A stretch of 64,000 nt of DNA from CAYRWR01 sp964537555 (GTDB taxonomy: Bacteria; Spirochaetota; Brevinematia; Brevinematales; CAYRWR01): the NCBI GenBank assembly GCA_964537555.1, contig CAZIAD010000001.1, positions 1 through 64,000 of the forward strand, given 5' to 3'. The notes beneath the pieces are model-generated. The model was not told where the DNA came from. It made no database searches and saw nothing but the letters and a program-made list of their open reading frames with translations. Both the position numbers and the translations under genes were made by a program. This document shows, piece after piece, positions 32,850 to 40,679 of the stretch; position 1 is the stretch's first letter; every line of letters begins with the position of its first letter.

Positions 32850-32948
32850 CTAAACAACACCCGCCAGGCCATTCACTACGACTACCACCACTACGACAAC
32901 TACAAGAAGAACATCAGCGATGCAAAAGCGGGTTAATAATGCTTTCAT
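32850..32948 (-). CDS. ilvBN leader peptide with ten consecutive valines
   Basis: A 32-residue peptide, start AUG at 32948 with AAGGA upstream, stop TAG at 32850. After MKALLTRFCIADVLL come ten Val codons in a row (GTA, GTT, GTC, GTG mixed), then NGLAGVV. Counting the others, 13 of 32 residues are Val and 5 are Leu. Leader peptides of this kind cause ribosome stalling when charged tRNA-Val or tRNA-Leu is short, which prevents the terminator just downstream from forming. The mixed codon use argues against simple repeat slippage. It is preceded by a consensus promoter 25 bp upstream. Too short to be found by length-based gene calling. Confidence 0.9.
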   Translation of the reverse strand: MKALLTRFCIADVLLVVVVVVVVVVNGLAGVV

Positions 32949-32972
32949 TATTTTTCCTTGGTTTAGTAAATA

Positions 32973-33001
32973 ATAATAACATTCCTACAGATTTGTGTCA
33001 A
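32973..33001 (-). promoter_or_regulatory. Promoter of the ilv leader and ilvBN
   Basis: Minus strand: TTGACA (32996-33001), 17 bp, TATTAT (32973-32978), 24 bp before the leader start codon. Confidence 0.85.
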
Positions 33002-33066
33002 CATTTAACTGAAACTATACGTGTACTGTTGCTTAGTAAATACAGTTAGACTTTTATTAAATAAAA

Positions 33067-33090
33067 ACTCCGGTGAGGTTTCACCGGAGT
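33067..33090 (-). terminator. Terminator of the barrel-protein gene
   Basis: Perfect 10-bp stem ACTCCGGTGA / TCACCGGAGT with a GGTT loop; T-run follows on the minus strand. Confidence 0.85.
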
Positions 33091-33108
33091 CTTTAGTTTA
33101 CACTTAGA

Positions 33109-34446
33109 TTATTGCAGCCTAAAACCAAAGCCCATTTCAAAACCAAATTTGATTTCCTGCATAATGAATGCCTGTCTGTTTGCAGGAATGGACGCCGGAT
33201 CATTCCAGAAAAACTGATTCTGATCGGTAGTCAGGACCATGCCATTATTCATAATCTGTGGAGAAGCATCCAGAGAGAGGAAGAATCCATACTGCCAGTA
33301 GGGCACTTTAAGATTATTTATAGTGAATTTAATACCGGAGAAGCTCCATCTGCGTCTCTGTATCCAGCGGATAGCAAAATGAGAATTAAATACTAGTGCA
33401 TTAAATTCATCAGAAACTGGTGTTATGTCTGAATCATTATATCCCAGGTAGAATGTTTTTAAACCCACTCCCGCCTCCAGGGAAAGCGTAGTAAAATGTT
33501 TCGAGTTTATCCGGGATCTGAGGTTAATGGCCAGACCGACATTACCGGAAATAGTATTGAACATAAAATTCCCTCGTGAGATATTGAGAAAATCAAGGTT
33601 TCCGACTATACCCCATAACCAGTGGGGATTAATACTTTTATTCCATCGTACATCCACACCGAATACGGATGGATTACTGGCAATACCGGGATCATAATCA
33701 TAAAAATCTATAATGCTCACTAAGGAATTCATAGGATTGAAATTTGAAGTATAGGGACTAAATTCCAGTGATTTCATAGTGTAGGGAGCAGCCAGAAATT
33801 CCTGAAAGACAGATGTATATTTATTCACAGCAGCCAGTCTCGTTCCCATCATAAGATCCAGAAGAAATGCTTCCGGTTTCTTTCTATATACAGACTTTGT
33901 TGCGTAACTTACTGTAGTAAAGTTTTCTATCATAAATGACGTTGATTTCCAGACCCTCAAGCCCTTGTCATTTATCAGGGACCATTGTCCCATCAGCCAT
34001 ACTTCACTCCAGGTATAACCCATACCACTTTGAGCAACATCTTTCAGGGATACATCCAGTATCATAATATTTTTACCAGGATATTGTTGCTTTAATTTCT
34101 TGGTACTGGTTTTTCTATAATTATTCGAGACCACTTCCAGTTTTACAAATACTGGTTCTAAGCCTTTTGTGTCGTATAATTGATTTAGGCTTAGACTGTA
34201 ATTGGACACCTGATGTAACAGAGTGACATAATTTGATTCAATAAATGTCAGATATATGCCAGCCGCTTCTTTTTGATTCATATTAAATTTCAAAATCCGG
34301 AAAAAATAATCTTCATCGAAATTTATTCGTGTCAGCAGCACTACATCTTGAGAACTTTTTACCAGTTTTGAATGAGACGGGATAGCAAAAGAATGCGAAA
34401 AAGCAAACAAAAACACAATAATACACAATATCTTAACTTTAACCAT
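33109..34446 (-). CDS. Predicted outer-membrane beta-barrel protein, family unknown
   Basis: A 445-residue protein with a Sec signal peptide (ILCIIVFLFAFSHSFA). The first 200 mature residues look globular (KNIMILDVSLKDVAQSGMGY, SEVWLMGQWSLINDKG), perhaps a lipid- or peptide-binding domain. The second half is made of alternating strands with aromatic girdles (HLWGIVGNLDFLN-like stretches, NFMFNTISGNVGLAINLRS, FSGIKFTINNLKVPYWQYGF) and ends in FGFEMGFGFRLQ. That barrel-like end is consistent with outer-membrane insertion although the last residue is Gln rather than aromatic. Base composition is AT-rich. Function unknown. Confidence 0.6.
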   Translation of the reverse strand: MVKVKILCIIVFLFAFSHSFAIPSHSKLVKSSQDVVLLTRINFDEDYFFRILKFNMNQKEAAGIYLTFIESNYVTLLHQVSNYSLSLNQLYDTKGLEPVFVKLEVVSNNYRKTSTKKLKQQYPGKNIMILDVSLKDVAQSGMGYTWSEVWLMGQWSLINDKGLRVWKSTSFMIENFTTVSYATKSVYRKKPEAFLLDLMMGTRLAAVNKYTSVFQEFLAAPYTMKSLEFSPYTSNFNPMNSLVSIIDFYDYDPGIASNPSVFGVDVRWNKSINPHWLWGIVGNLDFLNISRGNFMFNTISGNVGLAINLRSRINSKHFTTLSLEAGVGLKTFYLGYNDSDITPVSDEFNALVFNSHFAIRWIQRRRWSFSGIKFTINNLKVPYWQYGFFLSLDASPQIMNNGMVLTTDQNQFFWNDPASIPANRQAFIMQEIKFGFEMGFGFRLQ

Positions 34447-34687
34447 AACAACCTCACAGATATTTTATATATTTTAACATTAATTCAGTTAAAAATCAAA
34501 TCAATAGTCTCAGTATTTAAAAAAGCACGGACAAGAAATAGCAAAAAGCCCCGGATGTTTTACCAGTCCGGGGCCTTTTGCATGAGTGAAGAGGTGTTTT
34601 GGAGGGTTGTATGAAAAATTGTTGTTGTCCAATTTAATAGATAAGAGACAAGGGGGCTGAAAACGGTTAGATACATACCAGTTTTAT
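34447..34687. other. Spacer with the HepT terminator
   Basis: No gene of credible size. It contains the terminator at 34548-34574 and, on the plus strand, a very short frame (34611-34637, MKNCCCPI) with a GGAGGG site, judged not real. Confidence 0.5.
34548..34574 (-). terminator. Terminator downstream of the MNT-HepT pair
   Basis: Perfect 8-bp stem GCCCCGGA / TCCGGGGC with an 11-nt loop; a TTTTTGC tract follows on the minus strand. Confidence 0.75.
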
Positions 34688-35020
34688 TTAAATGAGTGTT
34701 TGAAGGTCTTTAATTAGGACAGGAATATTATTGATAATAGTATCCCATACTATGTCATCACTTAGGGCATCATATCCATGAATGATAACATTTCTAAAAC
34801 CAATAATTTCTTTCCAGGAATTCACAGAAATCAGGATTTCTTCATTCATTTTAAATACTCTATTGAAAGCTTCGCCGATTATCTCAAATTGTCTTTCTAC
34901 AGCAGATTGTGTTTTTAAATCATTTCGATATTCTTCAAAACTCATATTTAAAGTAAATTCCTTTATTAAAAGAGCTGCATTTAGAGCATCTTCCAGGCAG
35001 ACTTTTGGGTCATGCAGCAT
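34688..35020 (-). CDS. hepT: HepT-family ribonuclease toxin (DUF86)
   Basis: A 110-residue toxin of the HEPN superfamily. The catalytic R-x4-H-x-Y is in GFRNVIIHGYDALSDD near residue 80. The N-terminal helix (ICLEDALNAALLIKEF-like) and VERQFEIIGEAFNRVFKMNE match HepT. HEPN ribonucleases cleave tRNA or mRNA. Its start codon overlaps the end of the antitoxin gene by 11 bp, so the pair is coupled. Known MNT partners neutralise HepT by AMPylating the Tyr of the motif. Confidence 0.9.
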   Translation of the reverse strand: MLHDPKVCLEDALNAALLIKEFTLNMSFEEYRNDLKTQSAVERQFEIIGEAFNRVFKMNEEILISVNSWKEIIGFRNVIIHGYDALSDDIVWDTIINNIPVLIKDLQTLI

Positions 35021-35306
35021 AAAGTTCTCTGGTTTTATTATAAATATTTTGTTTCAGTCGTGCGTTTTTAATGGCATCTGGCATAAGAAGATCAACCGGT
35101 CTTTTCAGAATTAATTCCAGCTCACTTTTTAATGCCATATATCTATGTAGACCATTAGTTGAATGGGATAATTCCAGTAGAAAATCCACATCGCTATTCT
35201 TTTGAAATTCTTTAGTTAATGCACTGCCGAATAGAGTCAGTTTTTTTACTTCATACTTTTCGCACAGTGATTTAATTCTGTCCAGATAGGGTTCGATTTT
35301 CAACAT
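35010..35306 (-). CDS. mntA: MNT-type nucleotidyltransferase antitoxin
   Basis: A 98-residue minimal nucleotidyltransferase. The G-S-x10-D-x-D motif is exact: FGSALTKEFQKNSDVDFLLE near residue 28. The third acidic residue is in RPVDLLMPDAIKN. It transfers AMP to the toxin HepT encoded directly downstream, blocking its RNase activity. The upstream position of the antitoxin is usual for this system. AT-rich like its neighbours. Confidence 0.9.
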   Translation of the reverse strand: MLKIEPYLDRIKSLCEKYEVKKLTLFGSALTKEFQKNSDVDFLLELSHSTNGLHRYMALKSELELILKRPVDLLMPDAIKNARLKQNIYNKTRELYAA

Positions 35307-35363
35307 TCATTATTCCTTGATTAATGATACAGGATAATGAAATGGAGGTCAAGATTCTACTAA

Positions 35364-36209
35364 TTAATTATCCTGTGTCCTGGCCAGGCTGATGTGATCC
35401 TCTTCTATGACAATCAGGCGTTGTTTGTACAGCACCCCGATCGCTTTTTTAAAGGCCTTTTTACTGACCCCGAAGGCCCGGGAGATATCGTCAGGATCGC
35501 TCTTGTCCGACAGGGGGAGAGTGCCGCCCCGCTCCCGGAGACGTTCCAGGATGACCTGGGACAGGTCCTTGACCTGGCCGAAGCCCTGCTTCTGCAGAGC
35601 CAGGTCGATCTTTCCGTCCTCCCGGATATTCTTGATATAGCCGGTGAGACGATCTCCCACCTGGACCTTTTTGAAGATGTCGTTATAAAAGATGACCCCG
35701 GAGTGGGTGTTATTGATGATGGCCTTGTAGCCCAGGTCGGTAGCATAGGCGATCATGAGGTCCACCTCCTGGCCTACTTCATAGTCTCCCCCTGTTTTTT
35801 CCAGCTCAAAATCGATCTTGGAGCTGGCGGCCAGGCGGTCGCTCACTTCATCGTGGTAGATAAATACGACATAGTACTTTCCCACCTGCATTTTCTCTTT
35901 CTGCTCCTTGAAGGGCACAAAGAGATCCTGGGGCAGGCCCCAGTCCAGAAAGGCTCCTATTTCAGTAGCGGCCTTACACTGCAGGCAGGCAAATTCTCCT
36001 ACCTGACCCTTGGGCATGTGTGGTGTGGCTACCAGGCGCTCCAGGGGGTCCAGGTAGATAAAGACATCGATCTCATCACCCTCGCTTAGAGGCTTTTCCA
36101 GGAAGACCCGGGGTATAAGGACCTCACCCAGCTCACCGGCATCCACAAAGGGGCCGAAGTCAGTGACCTTGATGACGGGTAGTACCTGGCTCTTGCCCAG
36201 CTGTGCCAT
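35364..36209 (-). CDS. CvfB/YitL-family S1 RNA-binding protein
   Basis: A 281-residue protein. The start at 36209 has CAAGGAG upstream; the in-frame ATG 36 nt earlier has none. Domain order: two S1-like domains near the N-terminus (VLPVIKVTDFGPFVDAGELG, AATEIGAFLDWGLPQDLFVP), a third S1 domain near residues 150-215 (QEVDLMIAYATDLGYKAIIN, VQVGDRLTGYIKNIREDGKI), and a C-terminal winged helix (LPLSDKSDPDDISRAFGVSK). This matches CvfB, an RNA-binding regulator that affects virulence gene expression in staphylococci. The target here is unknown. GC-richer than the toxin-antitoxin genes on both sides. Confidence 0.88.
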   Translation of the reverse strand: MAQLGKSQVLPVIKVTDFGPFVDAGELGEVLIPRVFLEKPLSEGDEIDVFIYLDPLERLVATPHMPKGQVGEFACLQCKAATEIGAFLDWGLPQDLFVPFKEQKEKMQVGKYYVVFIYHDEVSDRLAASSKIDFELEKTGGDYEVGQEVDLMIAYATDLGYKAIINNTHSGVIFYNDIFKKVQVGDRLTGYIKNIREDGKIDLALQKQGFGQVKDLSQVILERLRERGGTLPLSDKSDPDDISRAFGVSKKAFKKAIGVLYKQRLIVIEEDHISLARTQDN

Positions 36210-36294
36210 GTGATGCTCCTTGGAAGTATTACTATAGTATAGCATGAAAGAGGGAATAGTACATAAAACATACTGATTCAGGGTATCCTTATGA

Positions 36295-36687
36295 TCAAAT
36301 ATATTCTACTCTCAGGCCTTTTATATATCCAAAATGCCGGTCATGTGTGATTACGATAGATGCGGTCTGCATAGCATGGGCAGCTATCCATATATCATTG
36401 AGAGGAATGGGACGTCCATCTTTTTTTAGCTGGTCTTTGATGAGGGCAAAATACTCTGCAGTGACCATCCCTGCTTCCAGAATATTCACCCCAGGCTTAT
36501 CCAAAAAGACTGCCAGATATTGTTTATTTAATTCTTCTTTGGTCCCGCCTCTAAATCCGGCCAGCAATTCTGCCATCACAAAAATGGAGAAATGGATCCA
36601 TTCAGACTGACTTATAATATCGAGTACCTTTGGATGGCCGGATAAAAATTCATCGTAGGCATTGGTATCCAGCAATATATTCTTCAT
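36295..36687 (-). CDS. PIN-domain toxin, VapC type
   Basis: A 130-residue PIN RNase. The acidic residues are all present: LLDTNAYDEFLSG near residue 6, VMAELLAGFRGGTKEE near residue 39, IPLNDIWIAAHAMQT near residue 95 and VITHDRHFGYIKGLR near residue 113. PIN toxins cleave tRNA or rRNA, using two Mg ions. The 3' neighbour is the CvfB gene. Its start overlaps the antitoxin stop (ATGA). Confidence 0.9.
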   Translation of the reverse strand: MKNILLDTNAYDEFLSGHPKVLDIISQSEWIHFSIFVMAELLAGFRGGTKEELNKQYLAVFLDKPGVNILEAGMVTAEYFALIKDQLKKDGRPIPLNDIWIAAHAMQTASIVITHDRHFGYIKGLRVEYI

Positions 36688-36935
36688 TTCCAGTCCTGGG
36701 GATCGATCTGCGCGAAATCCTTAGTGTTTTTTCTAAATTGCTCCTGATCTTCTTTTGTCCAGACTCCAAACAGATCCATAAACTGTTCTTTACGGTCTGC
36801 ATACTTATCCAGGTTCAAAGCCCGTCTTAAGATCTCCTGAATAGTTTTATTGAGGCTTTTATGCTGATTATGAGCTATTTCCGTGATTTTTTGTTCCAGA
36901 TTATCATCCATATTATGCAGGGTTATCGACTTCAT
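36684..36935 (-). CDS. Antitoxin of the PIN pair, ribbon-helix-helix type
   Basis: An 83-residue protein. The N-terminus (MKSITLHNMDDNLEQKITEI, then AHNQHKSLNKTIQEILRRAL) fits a ribbon-helix-helix DNA-binding domain of the FitA/VapB kind. The C-terminal part (FMDLFGVWTKEDQEQFRKNT) would wrap the toxin's active site. It overlaps the toxin gene by 4 bp and is preceded by a perfect 11-bp inverted repeat, so autoregulation is likely. Confidence 0.85.
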   Translation of the reverse strand: MKSITLHNMDDNLEQKITEIAHNQHKSLNKTIQEILRRALNLDKYADRKEQFMDLFGVWTKEDQEQFRKNTKDFAQIDPQDWK

Positions 36936-36952
36936 AGATTCCTCCCCTAAAA

Positions 36953-36988
36953 ATAATGAACCATTTTATAGTATGTGTGGTTCATTAT
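36953..36988 (-). promoter_or_regulatory. Operator/promoter of the VapBC-type pair
   Basis: Perfect inverted repeat ATAATGAACCA / TGGTTCATTAT (36953-36963 / 36978-36988) with a 14-bp spacer, 18 bp before the antitoxin start. A -10-like TATAAA lies inside the spacer on the minus strand, so binding would block transcription. Confidence 0.82.
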
Positions 36989-37031
36989 ACTTCCCAATAA
37001 AATATTATTCAAGTAAAAGCAGGCATTAAAA

Positions 37032-37056
37032 AACGGCTCCCCTGCCGGGAGCCGTT
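37032..37056 (-). terminator. Terminator of the SPFH operon
   Basis: Perfect 10-bp stem AACGGCTCCC / GGGAGCCGTT with a 5-nt loop; T-run on the minus strand. Confidence 0.87.
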
Positions 37057-37074
37057 CCTGTTTTATTATGCGAC

Positions 37075-38388
37075 TTATTCCACTATCTCACTATCTCCCT
37101 TTTTCCGGGATGATCCACTCTTCTGGGGTACAATCGTGTCTATCACGCTCTTGAGCTGGGCCAGGGCTTCGGGATTAGTCTTTTTGAGACTGTCCAGCAT
37201 GGCTCCCAGGTTGGCTCCCCCTTTGGCGGTAAAGAGGTCCACAAAGTTGGTGATCTCACCCGTGGATATGAGCTTGAGGTCTGCGGTAGACAGGGCATTC
37301 ATCCCAGCCAGGCCTACTTTTTCCTCTTTTTCTATGCTGCGGATGATCTTGGCCGCTTCGTTAAACTTATTGAGCGCTTCAGCCATCTTTTCCTTGGCCA
37401 TAGCTTCAGACAGTCCCTTGGCTTTGATGACGTCGGCTTCGGCTTGTCCCACCCGGGCCAGACCTTCCGCTTCCCCTTCCTTGACCTTGATCTGGGCCAT
37501 CTTCTTACCCTCAGCCTGCTCTACGATAGCTTCCTTTTCGATCTCAGCCAGGCGGACTTTCTGGATACGCTGTACTTTCATGGCCTCTTCCTGGGCCTTT
37601 TGCTCGGCTATGTAGATGGCTTCCTGCTTGGTCTGCTCGGCCTGTCCTACCTGCTGTTCCGCCTGTCTCTTACGTACTTCGGACTTTTCCATGGAGTCGG
37701 CTTCCACGATCTCTGCGTCTTTCTGCTTGATAGCGATCTGCTTGCGGGACTCGGCATTGATCTCGGCTTCCATCTTGGCCGAGATATCCCGGATTACGGT
37801 AGTCTTGGCGTCATCGGGGTCGGAGATTCCCACTACAGCTACGTTAGTGACGTCGAATCCATACACTCTCATATCTTCTTCCAGGGATTCCTGGATACCG
37901 CTGGCGATCTCCTGCTTCTTGGCGATCACATCTTCCACGGGGAACTTAGTGGTAGTATTACGGATAGCCGCTACGATGATCTCCTTGATACCGTCACGGA
38001 ACTCCTGTATGGAGTTGCCGGGCCAGCGCTGAGCGGCGATGGTGGGGTCATTGACCTTTCCATAGACCGACACATCACAGATAAAGCGGGCATTTCTCTG
38101 GGCGAAGGTCTCATAGTCCTTGACCCCGATCTCGATGACCTTGAGGGGGATACGCTTCACATACATACCTACCCAGGGCACCCAGCGGGGGATCTTGTAG
38201 TAGATGGACTTACGCTGAGGATTGATCTTTTCGTCTGAGCAGTAGACCTTGCGGTTTCGTCGGCGGATGATCACATCAGCATATTCCGGGGGAACGATGA
38301 CACGGAATAAAAACGGGAATACAAAAAACACCCCTACCAGGACCAGGACCACCCAGCCCCAGTTTACACTTAACCATTCGAAAATCAT
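37075..38388 (-). CDS. SPFH/flotillin-like membrane protein
   Basis: A 437-residue protein. The start at 38388 has GGAG 8 nt upstream. One N-terminal membrane helix (WVVLVLVGVFFVFPFLF) is followed by an SPFH domain (VPPEYADVIIRRRNRKVYC, DYETFAQRNARFICDVSVYG, VTNVAVVGISDPDD at residues 45-200). A long Glu/Ala/Lys-rich coiled coil covers residues 205-350. The tail contains LISTGEITNFVDLFTAKGG. The order is that of flotillins, which form large cages in membrane microdomains. It is the last gene of a three-gene unit with two small proteins. Confidence 0.88.
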   Translation of the reverse strand: MIFEWLSVNWGWVVLVLVGVFFVFPFLFRVIVPPEYADVIIRRRNRKVYCSDEKINPQRKSIYYKIPRWVPWVGMYVKRIPLKVIEIGVKDYETFAQRNARFICDVSVYGKVNDPTIAAQRWPGNSIQEFRDGIKEIIVAAIRNTTTKFPVEDVIAKKQEIASGIQESLEEDMRVYGFDVTNVAVVGISDPDDAKTTVIRDISAKMEAEINAESRKQIAIKQKDAEIVEADSMEKSEVRKRQAEQQVGQAEQTKQEAIYIAEQKAQEEAMKVQRIQKVRLAEIEKEAIVEQAEGKKMAQIKVKEGEAEGLARVGQAEADVIKAKGLSEAMAKEKMAEALNKFNEAAKIIRSIEKEEKVGLAGMNALSTADLKLISTGEITNFVDLFTAKGGANLGAMLDSLKKTNPEALAQLKSVIDTIVPQKSGSSRKKGDSEIVE

Positions 38389-38411
38389 CTTACACACTCC
38401 AATAATATTAT

Positions 38412-38543
38412 TTACTTATGTTCATCACTTTTTTTCTTGACCAGGTACAAGGCCAGGGCCAGGGTGACGACTGCCACCGACAGTATGACTCTCCAGTTTG
38501 ATCTGAAAAAATCCAGAATCCCCCATCCGGGCAACATTTCCAT
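38412..38543 (-). CDS. Small membrane protein (43 aa) in the SPFH operon
   Basis: A short gene between the 71-aa gene and the flotillin. Start at 38543 with AGAAGG upstream, one base after the preceding stop. The product has an N-terminal stretch MEMLPGWGILDFFRSNW, one hydrophobic helix (VILSVAVVTLALALYLV), and the tail KKKSDEHK. A membrane-spanning partner of the SPFH protein is plausible. I know no family for it. Confidence 0.72.
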   Translation of the reverse strand: MEMLPGWGILDFFRSNWRVILSVAVVTLALALYLVKKKSDEHK

Positions 38544-38544
38544 A

Positions 38545-38760
38545 CTACACCTTCTCACTCGAAGTGAGCTTCACTTTTCCATCCATGATGTCGGAAAAGA
38601 CCTTCCCGGGCAGTATCTCCGCATTTTTTTCATCTCCCTCTTCTATATAGAGGATGATATCCCGTCCATCAGCCAGAAGATTGTAGGCGATCTCCATATC
38701 TGCAATAGAAGAAAAGGTGATCTCTTCCGCAGACTTTTCCACTACTTTAAACTTGTCCAT
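38545..38760 (-). CDS. Small cytoplasmic protein (71 aa), first gene of the SPFH operon
   Basis: A 71-residue protein. ATG at 38760 with GAGGTG upstream is preferred to a longer frame that starts near 38913. It begins MDKFKVVEKSAEEITFSSIA, then LLADGRDIILYIEEGDE, ending in KVKLTSSEKV. It is acidic and probably globular. It lacks a signal or membrane segment. The stop abuts the start of the 43-aa gene. The family is not recognised. Confidence 0.65.
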   Translation of the reverse strand: MDKFKVVEKSAEEITFSSIADMEIAYNLLADGRDIILYIEEGDEKNAEILPGKVFSDIMDGKVKLTSSEKV

Positions 38761-38959
38761 TCCACACCTCGTATTGTTTGGTTTATTATAACTCATACCA
38801 TCAAAAATGCCAGAAATCAATTTGTAATTGTCAGGACAGAGGATTTTCAGGATATTATTATTTTTGATATTTATGTCATCTCGCTTACTCATATACTGGA
38901 CCAAATTACCCATTCTTATTATATTCTGCTATAATACCTAAAAGAACTAAGAGGACCCC

Positions 38960-40675
38960 ATGCCTGAAAAAATACAAAAGAAAACCCGACGCTACTTCCC
39001 GGCTGACTTTGAGGTCACACAGTGGCCCGCACTCCAGGCTGCCCTGGATGAGATCCTGGCCCGTGATATCACCGATACCGCCGCTCTGGAAGACTATCTG
39101 CTGCAGACCAGTGAGCTGGGTGAGATCATAGAGGAAGAGATGGCCTGGCGCTATATCGGCATGACCTGCCACGCCAGTGAAGAGCAGTACAGCCAGGCCT
39201 TTAACGACTTTTACCGGGACATCATCTCCCCCTATAAGGACTACTCCCATAAGCTCAGGAAAAAGTACTACGATAGCCCCCTCCGCCACCAGCTGTCCCC
39301 GGAGCGCTATGCCCAGCTGGACCGTCTGGTGTCCAATGACATCGAGCTCTTCCGCAGCGAGAACATCCCTCTGCAGAACCAGGAGCAGGAGCTGTCTAAT
39401 AAATACGGGGCCCTTATGTCTGAGATGACTGTGACTTACAGGGGTGAGGAAAAGACCCTGCCTCAGCTGTCCATTTTTCTCAAAGACCCGGACCGCTCGG
39501 TCAGAGAGGAGGTGTGGAGACTCATCCAGGACAGGCTGGCCCGGGATGCTGAGCAGCTTAATTCCCTGTTTGATGAATTGAAGGATCTGCGCCGTAGGGA
39601 AGCAAAAAATGCCGGGTATACTAATTACAGAGATTATAAACACCAGGAAATGGGCAGGTTCGCTTACAGCCCTCAGGACCTGGAGATCTTTCATACATCC
39701 GTAGAAAAGGTGGTAGTACCTTTTATCCGGGAACTGAACCAGGATCGAAAAGCCACACTGGGAGTAGACAGCCTCCGTCCCTGGGACCTCAACGTGGATA
39801 CCGACGGCCGCTTACTCAAACCCTTCGGCACCGGTGATGAGCTCTACCAGGGCTGCCGGGACATCCTGGGCCGGGTCCATCCCGACTTCGGCCGGCGCCT
39901 GGAGCTGATGCACCACAGCGGCTTTTTAGACCTGGACAACCGCAAGGGCAAGGCCCCCGGCGGCTACAACTATCCCCTCCAGGAACACGGGGCCAGCTTT
40001 ATCTTTATGAACGCGGTAGGACTGCACCGGGATGTGATCACCCTCCTCCATGAGGCGGGCCACGCCCTGCATAGTGCCGCCATGGCTCCGGAACCTCTGG
40101 GTACCTATAAGTCTCCTCCCATGGAGGTAGCCGAGCTGGCCTCCATGAGCATGGAGCTCCTGTCCATGCCCTACTGGGATGTATTCTACAGTGATGATGC
40201 CGACCTGCGCAAGGCTCGGGTGGAGCAGCTGGAAGACACCATAAAGCTCCTGCCCTGGATCATGATCGTGGATGCTTTCCAGCACTGGATCTACACCCAC
40301 CCGGAACACACTGTGGAGGAGCGTAATACCTGCTTTGTATCCCTCCTGGACCGTTATGACACCGGTGTGGACTATAGCGGCATCGAGCATACCCGGGCTA
40401 ATTCCTGGCTGAGACAGCTCCATATCTTTGAGGTACCCTTCTACTACATAGAGTATGCTATGGCCCAGCTGGGGGCCCTGGCTGTCTATAAGAACTACCG
40501 GGAACAGGGGCCCCGGGCCCTGGAGCAGTACCAGGCCTTTATGAACCTGGGATATTCACTGCCCATTCCCGACATCTACCGGGCTGCAGGCATACGTTTC
40601 GACTTCAGTGAAGAATACATCCGGGAGTTACTGGAATTTGTAAAGACTGAGCTGGAGCTGGTGAAGGGAGCATAG
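38960..40675 (+). CDS. pepF: Oligoendopeptidase F-like M3 metallopeptidase
   Basis: A 571-residue cytoplasmic peptidase. The zinc motif is VITLLHEAGHALHSAAM near residue 365 (HExxH), with the third ligand Glu in PPMEVAELASMSMELL 25 residues on. The N-terminal helical domain and RREAKNAGYTNYRDYKHQEM are as in the M3B/PepF family, and the C-terminal YDTGVDYSGIEHTRANSWLR, FEVPFYYIEYAMAQLGALAV is the usual family end. It degrades oligopeptides. A TATAAT at 38930-38935 is the likely -10. The following esterase gene starts 5 bp later, so they form a unit. Confidence 0.93.
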   Translation: MPEKIQKKTRRYFPADFEVTQWPALQAALDEILARDITDTAALEDYLLQTSELGEIIEEEMAWRYIGMTCHASEEQYSQAFNDFYRDIISPYKDYSHKLRKKYYDSPLRHQLSPERYAQLDRLVSNDIELFRSENIPLQNQEQELSNKYGALMSEMTVTYRGEEKTLPQLSIFLKDPDRSVREEVWRLIQDRLARDAEQLNSLFDELKDLRRREAKNAGYTNYRDYKHQEMGRFAYSPQDLEIFHTSVEKVVVPFIRELNQDRKATLGVDSLRPWDLNVDTDGRLLKPFGTGDELYQGCRDILGRVHPDFGRRLELMHHSGFLDLDNRKGKAPGGYNYPLQEHGASFIFMNAVGLHRDVITLLHEAGHALHSAAMAPEPLGTYKSPPMEVAELASMSMELLSMPYWDVFYSDDADLRKARVEQLEDTIKLLPWIMIVDAFQHWIYTHPEHTVEERNTCFVSLLDRYDTGVDYSGIEHTRANSWLRQLHIFEVPFYYIEYAMAQLGALAVYKNYREQGPRALEQYQAFMNLGYSLPIPDIYRAAGIRFDFSEEYIRELLEFVKTELELVKGA

Positions 40676-40679
40676 AATA

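Noticed and set aside
34611..34637. Eight-codon frame MKNCCCPI with a GGAGGG site
   Set aside because: Too short, no gene follows on that strand, and it is placed just after a hairpin. Chance is the simplest reading.
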